This document shows positions 12,414-24,107 of a DNA stretch of 64,000 bases, piece by piece. This DNA is from Hericium rajendrae (Eukaryota; Basidiomycota; Agaricomycetes; Russulales; Hericiaceae). The notes under the pieces were generated by a model. It was not told the origin of the DNA, ran no database searches, and saw nothing but the letters and a program-made list of their open reading frames with translations. Where the stretch lies: assembly GCA_033439255.1 (NCBI GenBank), contig CM065883.1, positions 1,612,001 through 1,676,000 on the forward strand, given 5' to 3'. The stretch's first letter is position 1. The number at the start of each line of letters is the position of its first letter. Made by a program: the position numbers and the translations under genes.

Positions 12414-14006
12414 ATGGACTCCGACGATGAAATACCGTATGTCCTTCACTCCTCACCTGCTGCATAACACATATCGCCAACCTGCTCTATCGTTCCATTG
12501 CAATACAGAACGTTGATTGAACATGAAAATGGAGTGCTCCCAGTTGCAGAGCCCGAAGTCATATCTTCGTCCAGGGTGCCGGTTACCATCATTTCGGGCT
12601 TTCTCGGTGCAGGGAAGTCGACCCTTCTGAGGTCCGTGTCCTTCTTATTTGTCTTGTGTGTAATCTCAAACACTGAACCTGCAGACGCATCTTAACGGAA
12701 CGACATGGGCATCGGATAGCTGTCATTATGAACGAGTTCGGAGATACAGCCGTACGTCCTATCTAACAACTTTACCGAGGATGTTTAGCGTTCTTAATGG
12801 TCTAAATCAGGATATTGAGAGTGAGTGATAACAACCAACTTATCCTATGTATGCCTCTTACGAGCATTCGATCGAACAGCTCGAGCTATCCAAGTCGCCT
12901 CAGCCGACGATCCAGTGGCCGAATCCTCCGAGGAGTTCCTCGAGCTCGCCAATGGCTGCTTGTGCTGTAGCATCAAGGACAGTGGAGTCGCTGCCATAGA
13001 GAAGCTTATGGAACGCAAGGGCGCGTTCGATTATATCCTGCTGGAAACGACCGGGCTTGCAGATCCAGGCAAGTTGTGTTTCGCAATCGAAGGGGTGGAC
13101 TATTTATGACTTGCAAACAGCCCCTATTGCTTCAATGTTTTGGCAGAACGAGGACTTCGCTCGAGGGCTAGGGGGGATATTGTGTTGGATGGCGTGGTGT
13201 GCGTGGTGGATGCTGTATTCGGACGAAAGGTTGGCTTTTGAACTCGATATCCTGCTTCACTTATTGATTCATTATATTCGACAGCAAATCGAAGAGGATC
13301 ACAGCGATGATGGAATAGGAGAATGCCTACGGTAGGTGCTTTTGTGAATTATCCAATATCCAAATTTATTTTTCCCCGAAGACAAATCGCCTCAGCAGAC
13401 GTGGTCCTCCTTAATAAGGTCGACCTGGTCTCCCGGGACGAGCTGCAAGTTATGGAAGACCTTCTGCACAAGATAAACCCGATGGCGCAAGTCATTCGGA
13501 CCGTGCGAAGTGACGTGGACATAGAATGCGTCATTGGCATCGGAGCCTACGCGAACCGTCCTTTCCTGCCCAGTAGTAGCTGTGACTCGCATCACCGTGA
13601 AGCGGGCGAGGCCCATGACCATTCTCACCATGGCGACGAGCACGAGCACGATCGTGAGCTCACCCATTATGAGATACGGGGAATCACAAGTCTGCAAGTA
13701 ACCTGCCCTGTGCTCTCTCCTGCGCGTCTCGCCAAGCTGGACGAGTGGATTCGTGCCGTGCTTTGGGAAAACCAGCTGCCTGGTGGATCCGGCGCGAACG
13801 CATCGTCGCTAGATGTTCTTCGGTGCAAGGGCCTTTTCAGCCTTGAAGGTGGGCAGAAACACGTTCTTCAGGGCGTCCGGAGCATATATGAAATTAGGCC
13901 ATTGGATGGGGAGGAGATGGGCGTACCCGAGGAGGGGAAATTGGTTCTAATTGGCAAAGGGCTAGATCAGGCAGTTCGCACAAGCCTCATGCAAGTTTTC
14001 CAATGA
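12414..14006 (+). CDS. ZNG1: Zinc-chaperone GTPase of the CobW/COG0523 family
   Basis: ZNG1 family: a GTPase that delivers zinc to methionine aminopeptidase 1. Exon 1 encodes MDSDDEIP and joins TLIEHENG. The Walker A motif is GFLGAGKSTLL, switch region VIMNEFGDTA joins a tiny exon DIE, the metal motif is NGCLCCSIK, the base motif LNKVDLVS, and a His-rich loop (HDHSHHGDEHEHDRE) probably binds metal. The C-terminal CobW_C part runs through GLFSLEGGQKHVLQGVRSIYE to a stop at 14006. The intron at 13069-13120 uses a GC donor (G|GCAAGT). At 13171-13176 a run of six G puts LDGVVCVVDAVFG out of frame; one more G would restore the family reading, so this is a likely homopolymer error. The N-terminal IPTLI resembles a degenerate CPELVPI docking motif. 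Confidence 0.9.
13069..13120 (+). other. GC-AG intron in ZNG1
   Basis: The exon ends ...GATCCAG and the intron begins GCAAGT; it ends GCAAACAG before CCCCTATTGC. Joining gives LADPAPIASMFW, which fits the family. No GT donor gives this frame. Confidence 0.75.
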
Positions 14007-15092
14007 GGCAACACTGGTTTTGTAATTTGTGATACTATAACGAGACATTTGCATGTAGACTTCACTGATGGAACGATTTCTGCAATGCCTGGCTGGTGAG
14101 AGATGTTGACGTCGGCACGAAACAACGAGTCCTTGCAGCACAGTACTTGCGGCCGCGCTGCCGCAGAGCGGATACGGACCATGGACAAACGGTGTAGCGG
14201 CTCGGTTAACCAAGATCGAGATCACAATCTGCGGCTCCGAGTGCGCTATATCGCAGATCCGAGAAGGATCAGTATCTTCTCCTCAGATTTTCCAGTTCCT
14301 GGCTATGGAGAATTTTGTTGCAAAGCTTAAATGGATCTGTTTCATTGTGAGTGTTCTGGTTCAAGCAGAATCACTTTGAGATCAACTAACGTTGTGAGAG
14401 AAGGGTGGAGGTGAAAGGAGCGTCTGATACATTTTGCCAGCTGGTGTGAAGGTATGTTCTTAGCTCCAGAGCTCAGTTGGTTTCCTGATTCGCAGGGGTT
14501 CGCAGGCCGCCTTTTTTTCCAGCGATGACCGGTGACCAATCAACCAGATCTTATGCGTGACATCACAGGCTTGCGTCGTCATGGTGCGACCGCACCGTCG
14601 TGCATTGATGGCTGCCCCGACACGCCTTTGAACAAGACTGAGACATCCAGATCGACAATACCCGACTCGGGAATCAGGGTTGTTATCCACACGGTCCATC
14701 GACACGTCCTACTACGATAAGCCTTGCGTTGAGATGTGCGCACTCCCGCTCATGAACTCGTGGTGGGTGACCTGAATTTTGTCATTTTTCCGGCACCGGT
14801 GTTGGAGCAAGGGTGATACGATTCACATCATACGTGGTTTTCAAACCCCGTCCGTTCCGGTCTGAATGTTTGAATCTGTGACGACGCAGACAGCGCGCTG
14901 ATTGTGATCGCTTACGTAGAGTCCATCCTTTATATCTTCAGCCCTGCAAAGCCTGTGATCCCCAAAAGGCTAAACTGAAGCGCCCACGCCGTCTTCCTCT
15001 ACATCTACCACTACCATCTTCCTTCCCGAGGTCGGCAACGGAAACCACACCGCATCCACTACACTATCCGTCGCCGCGCCACATCAATACCT
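14007..15092. other. Intergenic spacer
   Basis: Nearly 1.1 kb with only short open frames and no recognisable domain. The segment just before 15093 has a pyrimidine-rich leader and a TATA-like stretch (CCTTTATATC, about 14930), probably the promoter of the first alpha/beta-hydrolase gene. Confidence 0.45.
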
Positions 15093-17073
15093 ATGCCATA
15101 TGTTGACCTCATCGCTCACGATGACTATGCTTCCATCTGGTACATCACGAACTCGACCACAAACATCGTGAGTGAGTTCGACCCGCACAAGCCGACCATA
15201 ATCATGCTACACCCCATGTTCTTCGACTCGACATGGCTACACAATCACTTCGACGACCCGCGGATATACAATAATTATAATGTCATTGCATTCGATGCCC
15301 GATATGCAGGCAAGTCTGCTTGTCGACCCAGTGGACGGCTGGATCATTGGGTAGAGGCGGCAGATTTGGCTTTCGCGTGTCAAGTGAGTCATGCCTCGAC
15401 TGTCTGTACGTCAATCTAATTCGCTTTGGATCCAGCTTTTACAGTTGCCGCCTGCTCATGTATGGGCCGAGGAATCGTTGGCGACAAATGTTGCGTTACG
15501 GTTCGCGGCTTTGTGAGTAGCCTGTTCCGCGTTTCGCCTCCTCGGAAGTTCATTTCTCCCTCAGGTTTCCGGAAATGTGCTTAAGCCTGACACTGGTCAC
15601 CGTTCCTCCACCAACAGAGTAGGTCTTTGATTCATTTCTGATCGCAGCAGGAGCTCACACGCATTGGCAGGCTGCGGAGCTTTTTCACTCTGTTCGATGA
15701 ACTGTTGGATATGTGGGGTTTCGCAGAGGACAACGATTCGTTTGAACACGCAATCGCCGAGCTGCAGAAAATGACTCTGGGCCCGGTATGTGGATATCCT
15801 GTCGCTCCCAACCAATATTCCTGAACCGATCAAACGAAGAAAATTGAATCAGATTTGTCGGACAGGGTACGTGTTGACGTCCTTTCGCAGGCTTTCTCAA
15901 ATAGCTGAAAACCATACTAGGTCGCCTCGTTCTGGGAAACCATCTACCCTCCTTTCCGACGCTCCCGCTTCATGGAGCTCGCTAATTTACTTATGAATGT
16001 TAGTATTGTCAATTTGCCATCTCCAGCCTTCAATTTACCAGGTTATCGTAGAGGATACCCTTGAAGAAAAGTATTCTAGCTTCGGTTCATCAACCTGTTC
16101 TACTAATACACGTAAGTCGCGACCTATGACTTCGTGCAATTTAAACTGATTGGAGCAGGGCGAGAAAAACGAGATGCATCCAATAAAATACGCACAACAA
16201 CTAATGTCTCAACTATGTAACACCACCGGTGAACCTATTCTATACGTAATCAAAGGTGCGTACTATAACACTTGACATCTTTTAGATATTTTATGTTTGC
16301 GTGAACAGGTTCGAAAGGCTTTCTCAGTCTTAATCACGGTTCTACCTCTGTCATGAATCAAGCCTTCACCAAGTTCTTGTCGCGCCAGTCCCCTTCGCGT
16401 TCAGACTTGCTACCACATGTACTGCCCATGCCAGACCGGATGCACATCGCACTGCAAGACTTAGCTCGCTTCATGGACGATCCATCTATCGCGGAGCGGG
16501 ATCCCAATTCATCAATGTCATTCTCCATGGTCTCTGCGGACTCTGAGAAGCATCAAGGGGAGGCCTTCAGGTTGTACTACAAGGACCAGCGGATCGCATT
16601 CTCGCCCCTTCTGCCGAACGGCTACCCAATACGGAAGTACGCCTTCCATTCCCATTTGACTTCTGATTGGCGGACTCTTACCGCAGTTGCGCAGATTCTC
16701 GCAGCGCAAAGATGATCATTGGTTCGCTAGTGAAGACGACGGCCTTTCATACTATGCAGGTGGTGCCGCTTCCTTTGTGCTCTCATCTCATAACTGAAGT
16801 CTGATCCTGGCGCGTGTATCCTAAGCAGGCACATTCGGGATTTCCCTCCATTCCAAATCTGTCTCCGTTGACAAGCCTTCCGATACCGTAGCCGATACGA
16901 CCACCTCCTCAGAACCCGTGTCGACGGAAATCGTCAGGGCCAGCCAGGCGCGGCGCGCGACGACGAATGCACGCACGATAGACAAGCGAATCATGAAGGG
17001 CTCCATGACTGCGTTAGCGTCAGGTGCGGCGTCTGGTATGCCGATGGCAAGGAAGCTGCTTGGGGTGGACTGA
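15093..17073 (+). CDS. Alpha/beta-hydrolase family protein, tandem copy 1
   Basis: Starts MPYVDLIAHDDYASIWYITN. The alpha/beta-hydrolase N-terminal core is seen as KPTIIMLHPMFFDSTWL (oxyanion side) and YNVIAFDARYAGKS; the next exon reads LPPAHVWAEESLATNVALRF and joins FPEMCLSLTLVTVPPPTE. The expected nucleophile elbow G-x-S-x-G is replaced by E-E-S-L-A-T. A 3' exon encodes SIAERDPNSSMSFSMVSADS and LLPNGYPIRK, then KDDHWFASEDDGLSYYAG and a tail ending MARKLLGVD with TGA at 17071. About ten exons. Copy 2 at 18503 shares exon order and most motifs, so this is a tandem duplication. Substrate unknown; no signal peptide, so probably cytosolic. Confidence 0.75.
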
Positions 17074-17473
17074 ATCGACAACACAACACATCATCTGCGT
17101 GGATCTCGGTAAGGGCATGGCAAAGTGCTAGCGGACCTACTTACATATTGATGAGGTAAATTGCATTGCCGTTTAGGCATTCAATTGGAACTCGGCTGAC
17201 TTGGAAAACGGATACCAGGAGGAGACCGTCGCTGTATGCAGCTCATCTCCGTCATGTGGCTCTTTTTCAGAATGCAGCACACAATATCGATCGCCCCGTG
17301 TTGATGATACTGCAGTACTGCGTTGGCGCAGCTTGTCCGCGTGGCCTGACACGCGAAATGATAGCCGAGAAAATTGACCCATCCGAAATGGATTAAACCT
17401 GCGGCATTCGCGGTTCTCCGAAGGTGGTGCTAGCGTGTCTCACTACGTATAGACGTTGCAGATGCAGTGAGTG
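17074..17473. other. Spacer between hydrolase copy 1 and the MITE
   Basis: Contains a 76-codon open frame (17166-17396, plus) without recognisable features. The last eight bases, AGTGAGTG at 17466-17473, are the left target-site duplication of the adjacent element. Confidence 0.4.
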
Positions 17474-17823
17474 AGGACCCTGGATAATTGGTATAGAACC
17501 CGGGTTAGAATTTTCGAAATTCCGTGTCCGGACAGCCCGTCTGGAGGCCCCAAATCGGTACGGATTCTACCCGGGTTCCAGCCCGATTTCGCAAAATTTC
17601 ATCCGGATTGTGTACCCGATCAGGTGAAAATTGGATTTTCCCCCCATTTTTTCTCCCTGTCGGGAACCCTGCAGGCCCCCATGTCCGGACATGTCCGGAT
17701 GGTAACCCGGCTTCCGGCAAGCTTGGGGCCAATTCGTCTGGACTCTGACCTGGCTGTTCGGGCCAAAATCCCAAAATCCATCTGGATTCTAACTCGGGTC
17801 CACTCCAAATAATCCAGGGTCCT
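17474..17823. mobile_element. 350-bp MITE with long TIRs and 8-bp target duplication (hAT-like)
   Basis: The left end reads AGGACCCTGGATAATT and the right end, reverse-complemented, reads AGGACCCTGGATTATT. The similarity continues inward for about 40 bp, through GAACCCGGGTTAGAAT versus GGACCCGAGTTAGAAT. The element is flanked by a perfect 8-bp direct repeat AGTGAGTG at 17466-17473 and 17824-17831. An 8-bp target duplication is typical of the hAT superfamily. There is no coding capacity. The interior is rich in TCCGGA-type palindromes. It sits between the two tandem hydrolase genes and so is probably younger than the duplication. Confidence 0.85.
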
Positions 17824-18502
17824 AGTGAGTGCTCTGATCCTTGCTCGCGCGGACTCGACTATCTGCTTCTGTTGGAGCTGAGGTCTCCGGAAGCCGAGCC
17901 TTTTCATTAACGTTAACGGAAGGAAGGGAGGCGGAACGGTAATCCGTCTCCAAAATTGATGCGGAAATTCTGCCCTGCCCTCAATTGTATCAATGCCGAA
18001 GTGGTGCCGTGGACCAGCGGTCGTGCCTGTTATTAGTGGCTTGCCCAAGGAGCGATCGCACCACTGATCGGTCTCGGGTCCGCCTGAGACAAAGTCACCT
18101 TGTGCAACTATGTCGCTCCCGCTCAAGCTTTTAAGGATTAGGATGTGCGTACGCCTGAGTTGATCGCGGATATTGAGAGATCTCAGCCGTCGCCCGCATG
18201 GTAGGGCGTTGTGGGCGCACACGTTGGAGGTCAATTGGGGTTGGTAAGATCAGCGGCGGATTGGACCAGGGGCACGATCCGAATCGAGAAGACGCCGTAA
18301 TCAGGCGTGTCCGCGAGGCTAAAAGAGAAGTCCCCGAAGCACGAGTTGGCGAAGCTTGCCAACCGGTAAGGCTTTATACAGTGCCCCTCTCAACTATATG
18401 TAATGATAGGCTCTGTCGACGACCGTCTCTTGTCTCTCACCTTTCGCACTTTCCATGCGTGCTCTCTGCGCTGGTATAGCGGACTAGCCACCTTGCTTCT
18501 CA
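17824..18502. other. Spacer and promoter region of hydrolase copy 2
   Basis: Begins with the right target duplication AGTGAGTG. A long minus-strand open frame across it has no recognisable domain. A TATA-like GGCTTTATACAG lies about 130 bp before the start codon at 18503. Confidence 0.4.
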
Positions 18503-20495
18503 ATGCCTTACATCGACATTGTTCGTGCAAAGGACGACTATGCCTCCATCTGGTACACGACCAACTCGCCCGCGGGCACTGTGAGCAGCTTTGCGCCCGA
18601 GAAACCAACCGTCATTATGTTCCATCCTATTTTTCTCGACTCGACATGGCTGGACGCACAATTTGACGATCCCCGTATCAATAATCGTTTCAATATAATT
18701 GCCTTCGATGCACGATGTGCAGGCAAGACTGTATCACGGCCTAATGGCAGACATGACCATTGGACAGACTGCGCGGATTTGGCGCAGGCGATTTTGGTGC
18801 GCTTGCGAGCCATATACTTGCTCTTGTCGTGAATATTGACGTTTCTTAGGCGCTATGGCTACCGCCTGCCCATCTCTGGGCTAGCGAGTCCTTCGGGACC
18901 AACACTGCCCTTCGCCTTGCTATGTTGTACGCGTTTCATCCCATGGCACGCTGTCAAACGTTCTCACTTCTGATAGATTCCCAGAGATGGTTCTCAGTAT
19001 CACGATGCTCACTGTGCCCTCTCCCACGGAGTACGTCGTGTATCAGTCAATCGAGTGAAGGAAACTGATCGGTACCGCTGTCAGACTCAAAGCCTACTTT
19101 GCGCCCTTCGATGATATTCTCAACAGATGGGTCTACGCAGAGGATCTGGACACCATTGAGCACACGCTTAACGAAATCGTCACCTTTCTGCTGGGCACGG
19201 TATGTTGCTTTTTCTCATGCTCAGACAACGATTCTGATTGTATACTTGCAGAACGTGCATCCCGACTTGCTTGATGACGTACGTGTTCTTTTGTGATCGA
19301 AGCATGATCAATTAAACCAACTCTGCCCATAGCTAATTGCGTACCTCGAGACGCGATATCCACCCTACCAGCGATCTCGGATTGGTGAGATGGCAAACAC
19401 CATCATGAACGTGGGTCCCGCATGCTCGCTTCGGGACTGTTTCGAATACTGACTACATTTTCACCATAGCGAACGGCGCTCGAAGCACACGAGCTCGCGG
19501 CTGTCTACGCACCCTGCTTGCTCATCCATGTACGTTATCTTCGCTGATCGAAGCATGTCTCTCCATAATCAAATCGGCGGACGGAAAACAGGGTGAGGAC
19601 AATCAGATCCATCCGCTAGAATATGCCGAGCGCATGAAAGCCGAGCTTGTGAACGCAAAAGGCGGCGCGAAGCTCTTCGTTTTGAAGGGTATGTACTAAA
19701 ATCTGATCATTATTTTCGCGTACCCGATCACTCACGCGACCTGCGTCCTACACAGGCTGCGAAGGTTATCTGAACGTTGTGCCGAGCATCGCCTCCCTCT
19801 CGAACCAGGTCTTTGTCAAGTTCATGGCGCGTCAGCCGCCTGCGCGGTCAGAATTGCGGGCACCCCGTGAACCACTGGAGATTCGCATGCAACGTGCGCT
19901 TAGGGTTTGGCCGACCTGGCGAAAGATGAGTCGATAGCAGAGCGCGATCCGCTCTCGTCGATGTCGTTCTCGCGTGTCGCGCCAGAGACGCAGAAGTTAC
20001 AGGAAGACATGGTGCGCTTGTTCGCGAGCGGGCAGCACAAGGCGTTCTCGCCCCTGGGCGCGGACGGTCGTCCAATGCGGAAGTACGTCGCGTCTCCTTG
20101 AATTTTGGCAAGATCGTGACCATGAATGATGATCAGGTACTCGGAACGTCAACATGATCACTGGTTCCTTGGGGACAGAGAGGGTTACTCGTACTCAGGT
20201 ACGCACCTGTCCCTCTAGTCTTTCCTTCAGATTCTTAATTCATTTCCCGTCTTCAGACGCAGTGGACAGAGAGCGAATTTCGGACGACATTCCTATGCCT
20301 CCATCAGTCCGCGAGACCGCGATCGAACCTGTTTCAAACGAGATCATGCAGGAAGGGGCGCTGCGCCGCACCGCGCTGCCCTTGAGCCCAGCCAGTGTCG
20401 AGCAGTACGTCGTGAAGGGCAATGTTTCACGCGTCGCCAACATGGCCGGCCTACCTGGTTCAAATGCGGTGTCAAAAATGCTGCTACGATCTTAA
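18503..20495 (+). CDS. Alpha/beta-hydrolase family protein, tandem copy 2
   Basis: Paralog of the 15093 gene with the same exon plan: MPYIDIVRAKDDYASIWYTT, KPTVIMFHPIFLDSTWL, FNIIAFDARCAGKT, then LWASESFGTNTALRLAML with Glu-Ser in place of the usual Gly-x-Ser, FPEMVLSITMLTVPSPTE, WVYAEDLDTIEHTLNE, IAYLETRYPPYQRSR, HGEDNQIHPLEYAERMKAEL and KAFSPLGADGRPMRK, ending VSKMLLRS. GEDNQIHP lies where these enzymes carry the catalytic Asp or a nearby loop. Near 19903 (after ATGCAACGTGCGCTTAGGG) one base seems missing; the ADLAKDESIAERDP block resumes in another frame. The last exon (about 20258-20495) differs completely from copy 1, so the C-terminal tails have diverged. Confidence 0.75.
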
Positions 20496-20952
20496 CCGCT
20501 GGCCGCTGTCTGGGTCGTGGACATAGGTTCGGATCTCGACTATGAGAGGTGGATATAAGTACATAGACATCTTACTGACACTATAATGTTGCATCATGCT
20601 GTATAATATCTTGGTAGCTAACTCGCACGTATATTCATGTCACGGTGCTGTGAGGATGTCATAGAACATGCTTGGTCTGAGTTCAGGCGCGTGCAGACGC
20701 CAGTAAGTTACTAATTATGCAACTTCTGCAATCAGTGTCAGCTCAAGAGTCGCAGGCGGGCGGAGTCATAGGATATGTAGGCGCCCCCCGCGGCGATTGC
20801 ATGAAGGAACCCACTTCTAGTATACCACGTGCAGAGAGATGAAGTTCAGTGAATCTGATAGACTCATTTTCTTCTCTCGTGGAGCTTGAAGGTCTGTTGT
20901 TAATCGAGCATTCGCAAAGTCTTCCAACAACCAACCCCACGTCTTTCCACTG
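20496..20952. other. Intergenic spacer
   Basis: 457 bp with no recognisable gene. The stretch close to 20953 may hold the true 5' exon of the F-box gene. Confidence 0.4.
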
Positions 20953-22894
20953 GTGAGCTTGGTCCTTATACTGATTTCAATCATATTGCTTACTGGCTCT
21001 GAATTGCTCTTGCACGAAGAAGATAAGCTCGTTGAGATGGATGTGCCTCTAGGCAGACTCATGAACGACCCTGCAGACAGCCCTATCACAATATTGTCTC
21101 GACAACTGGGCGAGTCAGATGTCGGATCGCCTTCTGTCCTGCAGGTACTTCGGCAGGAAGGTGATCGGTATGCTGCTGCCAACGACACGGCTCTTGCGAT
21201 GCGAAGACGTCGCAACAATCTGTTGCCCGTCTCCAAGCTCCCCGATGACATCCTTAGCCGCATCATGATTCTTTATAGAGACATCAGCAATGCCGAATTT
21301 ACCCACCCCCTCCGATGGTTGGCAGTAACCCTCGTCTGCTGTCGATGGCGCACGCTTGCGCTTCGTTCCCCGCTTCTGTGGAACTGCATTTATTGGAAGG
21401 CAATGCAGGCCGGTAGGCCGCCCGAAGGCTGGATCGTGGCGTTCCTTCAGCACTCTGCTGAGGTGCCGCTGGACTTGGACGTGCACATGGACCACCTCGA
21501 GTCCGACATTCAGGATCTCCTCATCTCTCATTCATTTCGTTGGAAGCAAGTCGTATTGAGGGCCATTCCTGCGCATATTCCTTCTTTGATCCAAAGGCTG
21601 ACAGCTTCTACTCCCGTCTTGGAATCCTCCAGAATCGTCCGAGATGTAGGGCTCTTTGTGAAGCCTCGGGAAAATAGCAGGGGTTCTTCAAACATGGAGT
21701 TCTTGGTACCGGAGAATACTTTCGGTGGACATGCCCCCAGTCTGCGTCTGCTAGCCTTGACCAACCGTATTCATGTGCATCCCAGCAGCCCTTTCCTGTG
21801 CTCGCTGACATCGTTAGAAGTCTGTTCGGATCTCCATGAACGCAATATTCTCGCCGTCTTGGCATCAGCCTCCAATCTACATTACTTTAAAATCCTCCCA
21901 ATCCCAACCACAGTGATGTTGACAGGAGACGGAGCCATCGAGCCTGCAGGACACTTTTCCCGCGACGACCCCGTTCAGCCTTTGAGGCGTCTACAGGATC
22001 TCAATATCTGGTCTAGCCTTCCCCTGCACTGCATCCATTTTCTCACCCACCTCGACCTTCCAGTATTACGTCGGCTCAGGATTGATATCCTGTCCGTATA
22101 CGACTCTGACAAGACAGCGTCGCTCCTCGATGCTCTTCTATCCTTCGCACATACGGTACAGCGCAATGAAGCACCTATCCATGGAATCTACGTGTCGAAC
22201 TACCCATCAGGCTTGACATTTGGTGGTTGGTCATTCGCGCAAACCCAAGCAATGAATCACAGATCTATCCGCCCTGAGGCTCGACATCCGAGTAGCACGG
22301 CCATGTTCAGCGGAAAGCCGCCAGATCATAGCACAAAGCCCACATTCTATCTGTCTTACTACTCTGACATGACGATCCCAAGAGGCATCGCCGTCCGCGT
22401 CCTTGAGATGGCATGCCGCCAGATCCCCCTCGATCCCAAGACAATTGGTGTATTAGCCTTGAATATCACAGTGGAACGCACCCGCGCTGAATGGCGTATT
22501 GCATTCAGCCGCTGGCCCGCAATCGAGCGATTAGAATTATTCGAGGGCCTAACTATAGCGTCATGGACGCTTCTTGAGGCTGCAACACCGAATATCAGCG
22601 GACAGCCTGAATTCCTCTTTCCCTGTCTAAAGAAGCTTGTTTTCAGTGGCCGGATAAGGTCAACCGGTGGACGACTGGAGCGCCTGGTGGAGAACAGGAA
22701 GGCGGCGGGCATACCCATCGAAATTGACTTCACTGAGTGTGTGTGGCGCTCGGTAGACATTGTCACGACTCTGATGCAATCTGCCTCTAAGGTGACTTGG
22801 ACGGGGGGAATGGATGCCATTTTCCTTGGATAATTTCGAGCAGATTCCAGATGTAGATGGTCAGGGTGTATGGGGTGATATGTTTGATCTGTGA
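20953..22894 (+). CDS. F-box protein with LRR-like body, paralog of 24619-26563
   Basis: Probable substrate adaptor of an SCF ubiquitin ligase. The F-box is LLPVSKLPDDILSRIMILYRD followed by WLAVTLVCCRWRTLALRSP. The rest, over 500 residues, has degenerate leucine-rich segments (SLRLLALTNRIHVHPSSPFL, LEVCSDLHERNILAVLASA). The open frame starts at 20953 with a hydrophobic MSLVLILISIILLTGS that looks more like a translated intron (GTGAGCTTGG) than protein; Met at 21036 (MDVPLGRL) or an upstream exon is more likely. The open frame stops at 22833, but the nucleotide sequence after 22808 continues in another frame as EWMPFSLDNFEQIPD to 22894. The paralog has the same block, so a small deletion in the G run near 22799-22808 is likely. 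Confidence 0.8.
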
Positions 22895-23138
22895 CTGCAG
22901 GCGGGCGGGACTCTCATGGCGAAATGATGATTGTCGGGACGCACCTTGATGTATCAGGTAGATAGATAGATTATGTCTAGTCATCTGACTGTGTAGGTTA
23001 TTTGCATGTTCTGTCTCGTCCTTCGCCATAAATAAGAGAGTGCTTTTGTACATCTCGGCTGTGTATGAGGGCAATACTGCGAATAGTGGAGTGACATCGG
23101 GTATGTAGCAGGCACTGCCGCAAAGCCAATCCTCGGTG
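22895..23138. other. Convergent 3' spacer
   Basis: 244 bp between the F-box gene (plus) and YIP1 (minus). It holds only the two 3' ends. Confidence 0.5.
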
Positions 23139-24107
23139 TCATTTTCCAGGAAGTGACCCTCCGCCGACGTTAAAGACACTAAGCAGAGCGAAGCAACCAT
23201 AAAGAAGTCCCACGGGGTATGCGACTAACAGACGCTGCTCGTGCATCTGCAGGACCGCGACGAAAATCTTGGACGCGGCGTAGGTACACCATGCGATGGA
23301 CAGTAAGGATAGAAGATATCCAATCAAGCCGCTGAAGAACATGTGTGAGCGGCACGTACGAAGCTCGTGACGATGGTTGACGTACTCTAGGGTGGCTATA
23401 ACACTGATTGCGCCGACGCCCACCATCGGCAGTAAACAATATCCAAGGACAGAGGCCGTTCTATATGCATCAATGCCCTTCTCGGACATGAGGTTGAGGA
23501 GAGTGTATATGGACGCGGACCCCATAAGGCCTACTCCGTATATGTAGCCAAATTGTGGTTTCCCTGACTTTGAAGGTATGTCAGGAATGGTAAATGGTGC
23601 AGGCATAGATGAAGAGCGGTGGCTTACAATAAGTAGAAACGTTCCGAAACATAAGAAGAAGAGCAGCGGTCCTGCAAGGTCGGCGTCATCCATGATATGG
23701 CCGTCGATAGTTCGTAAAGGATTGAGGACTGCCATTGACTTTGAGCTGATATGGGAGAAATTTATGCCCAGTTCTTGATACATTCATCAGCGAAGTGAAT
23801 GCGTGCTTCACACATATAGCATACCTTCCAGAAGAGGAGGTTCTCCTTCAAAGCCGCCTGTACCAAACGCCGTCCACCAGCCTCCCGCAGGCTGCATTTG
23901 GCCACCCACTCCGTTCCCACCGTAGACATTGCGAACATCCGGTCGTGCTATGGACCCCTGTGCGCCGACATTGCCCTCGAGACTTGAGCGCGACCCCGGA
24001 TAGAAAGAACTCGGGTCGACGAACTGGAGAGACGCGTTCGGTCCGGCTGGTTGGGCGTACGAGTTCGAGGTCGAAGGTCCGTATGGGTTACTAGTGTCCT
24101 GCCACAT
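23139..24107 (-). CDS. YIP1: Yip1-family Golgi membrane protein
   Basis: YIP1/YIPF5 family: integral membrane protein of ER-Golgi vesicles that binds Ypt/Rab GTPases. The N-terminal exon is Pro/Gly/Asn-rich (NPYGPSTSNSYAQPAGPN ... FGTGGFEGEPPLLE) and joins LGINFSHISSKSMAVLNP. Then come HIMDDADLAGPLLFFLC, an intron, SGKPQFGYIYGVGLMGS, IDAYRTASVLGYCLLPMVG, an intron, and LIGYLLSLLSIAWCTYAA and QRLLVAYPVGLLYGCFALL; stop at 23139. Five transmembrane segments, as in the family. The two small introns contain no in-frame stop, so unspliced frames look continuous. The start is uncertain: MWQDTSNP at 24107 may be preceded by a short 5' exon, because GCAG just before GACACTAGT looks like an acceptor. 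Confidence 0.9.

Noticed and set aside
17471-17812. 113-codon plus-strand frame and its minus-strand partner
   Set aside because: Lies entirely within the MITE and reflects its inverted structure.
17620-18234. 204-codon minus-strand frame
   Set aside because: Begins in the spacer, runs into the MITE, and has no recognisable domain or splice-linked partner.
20953-21000. N-terminal transmembrane or signal segment of the F-box protein (MSLVLILISIILLTGS)
   Set aside because: The DNA starts GTGAGCTTGG and looks like an intron; the paralog has no such segment.
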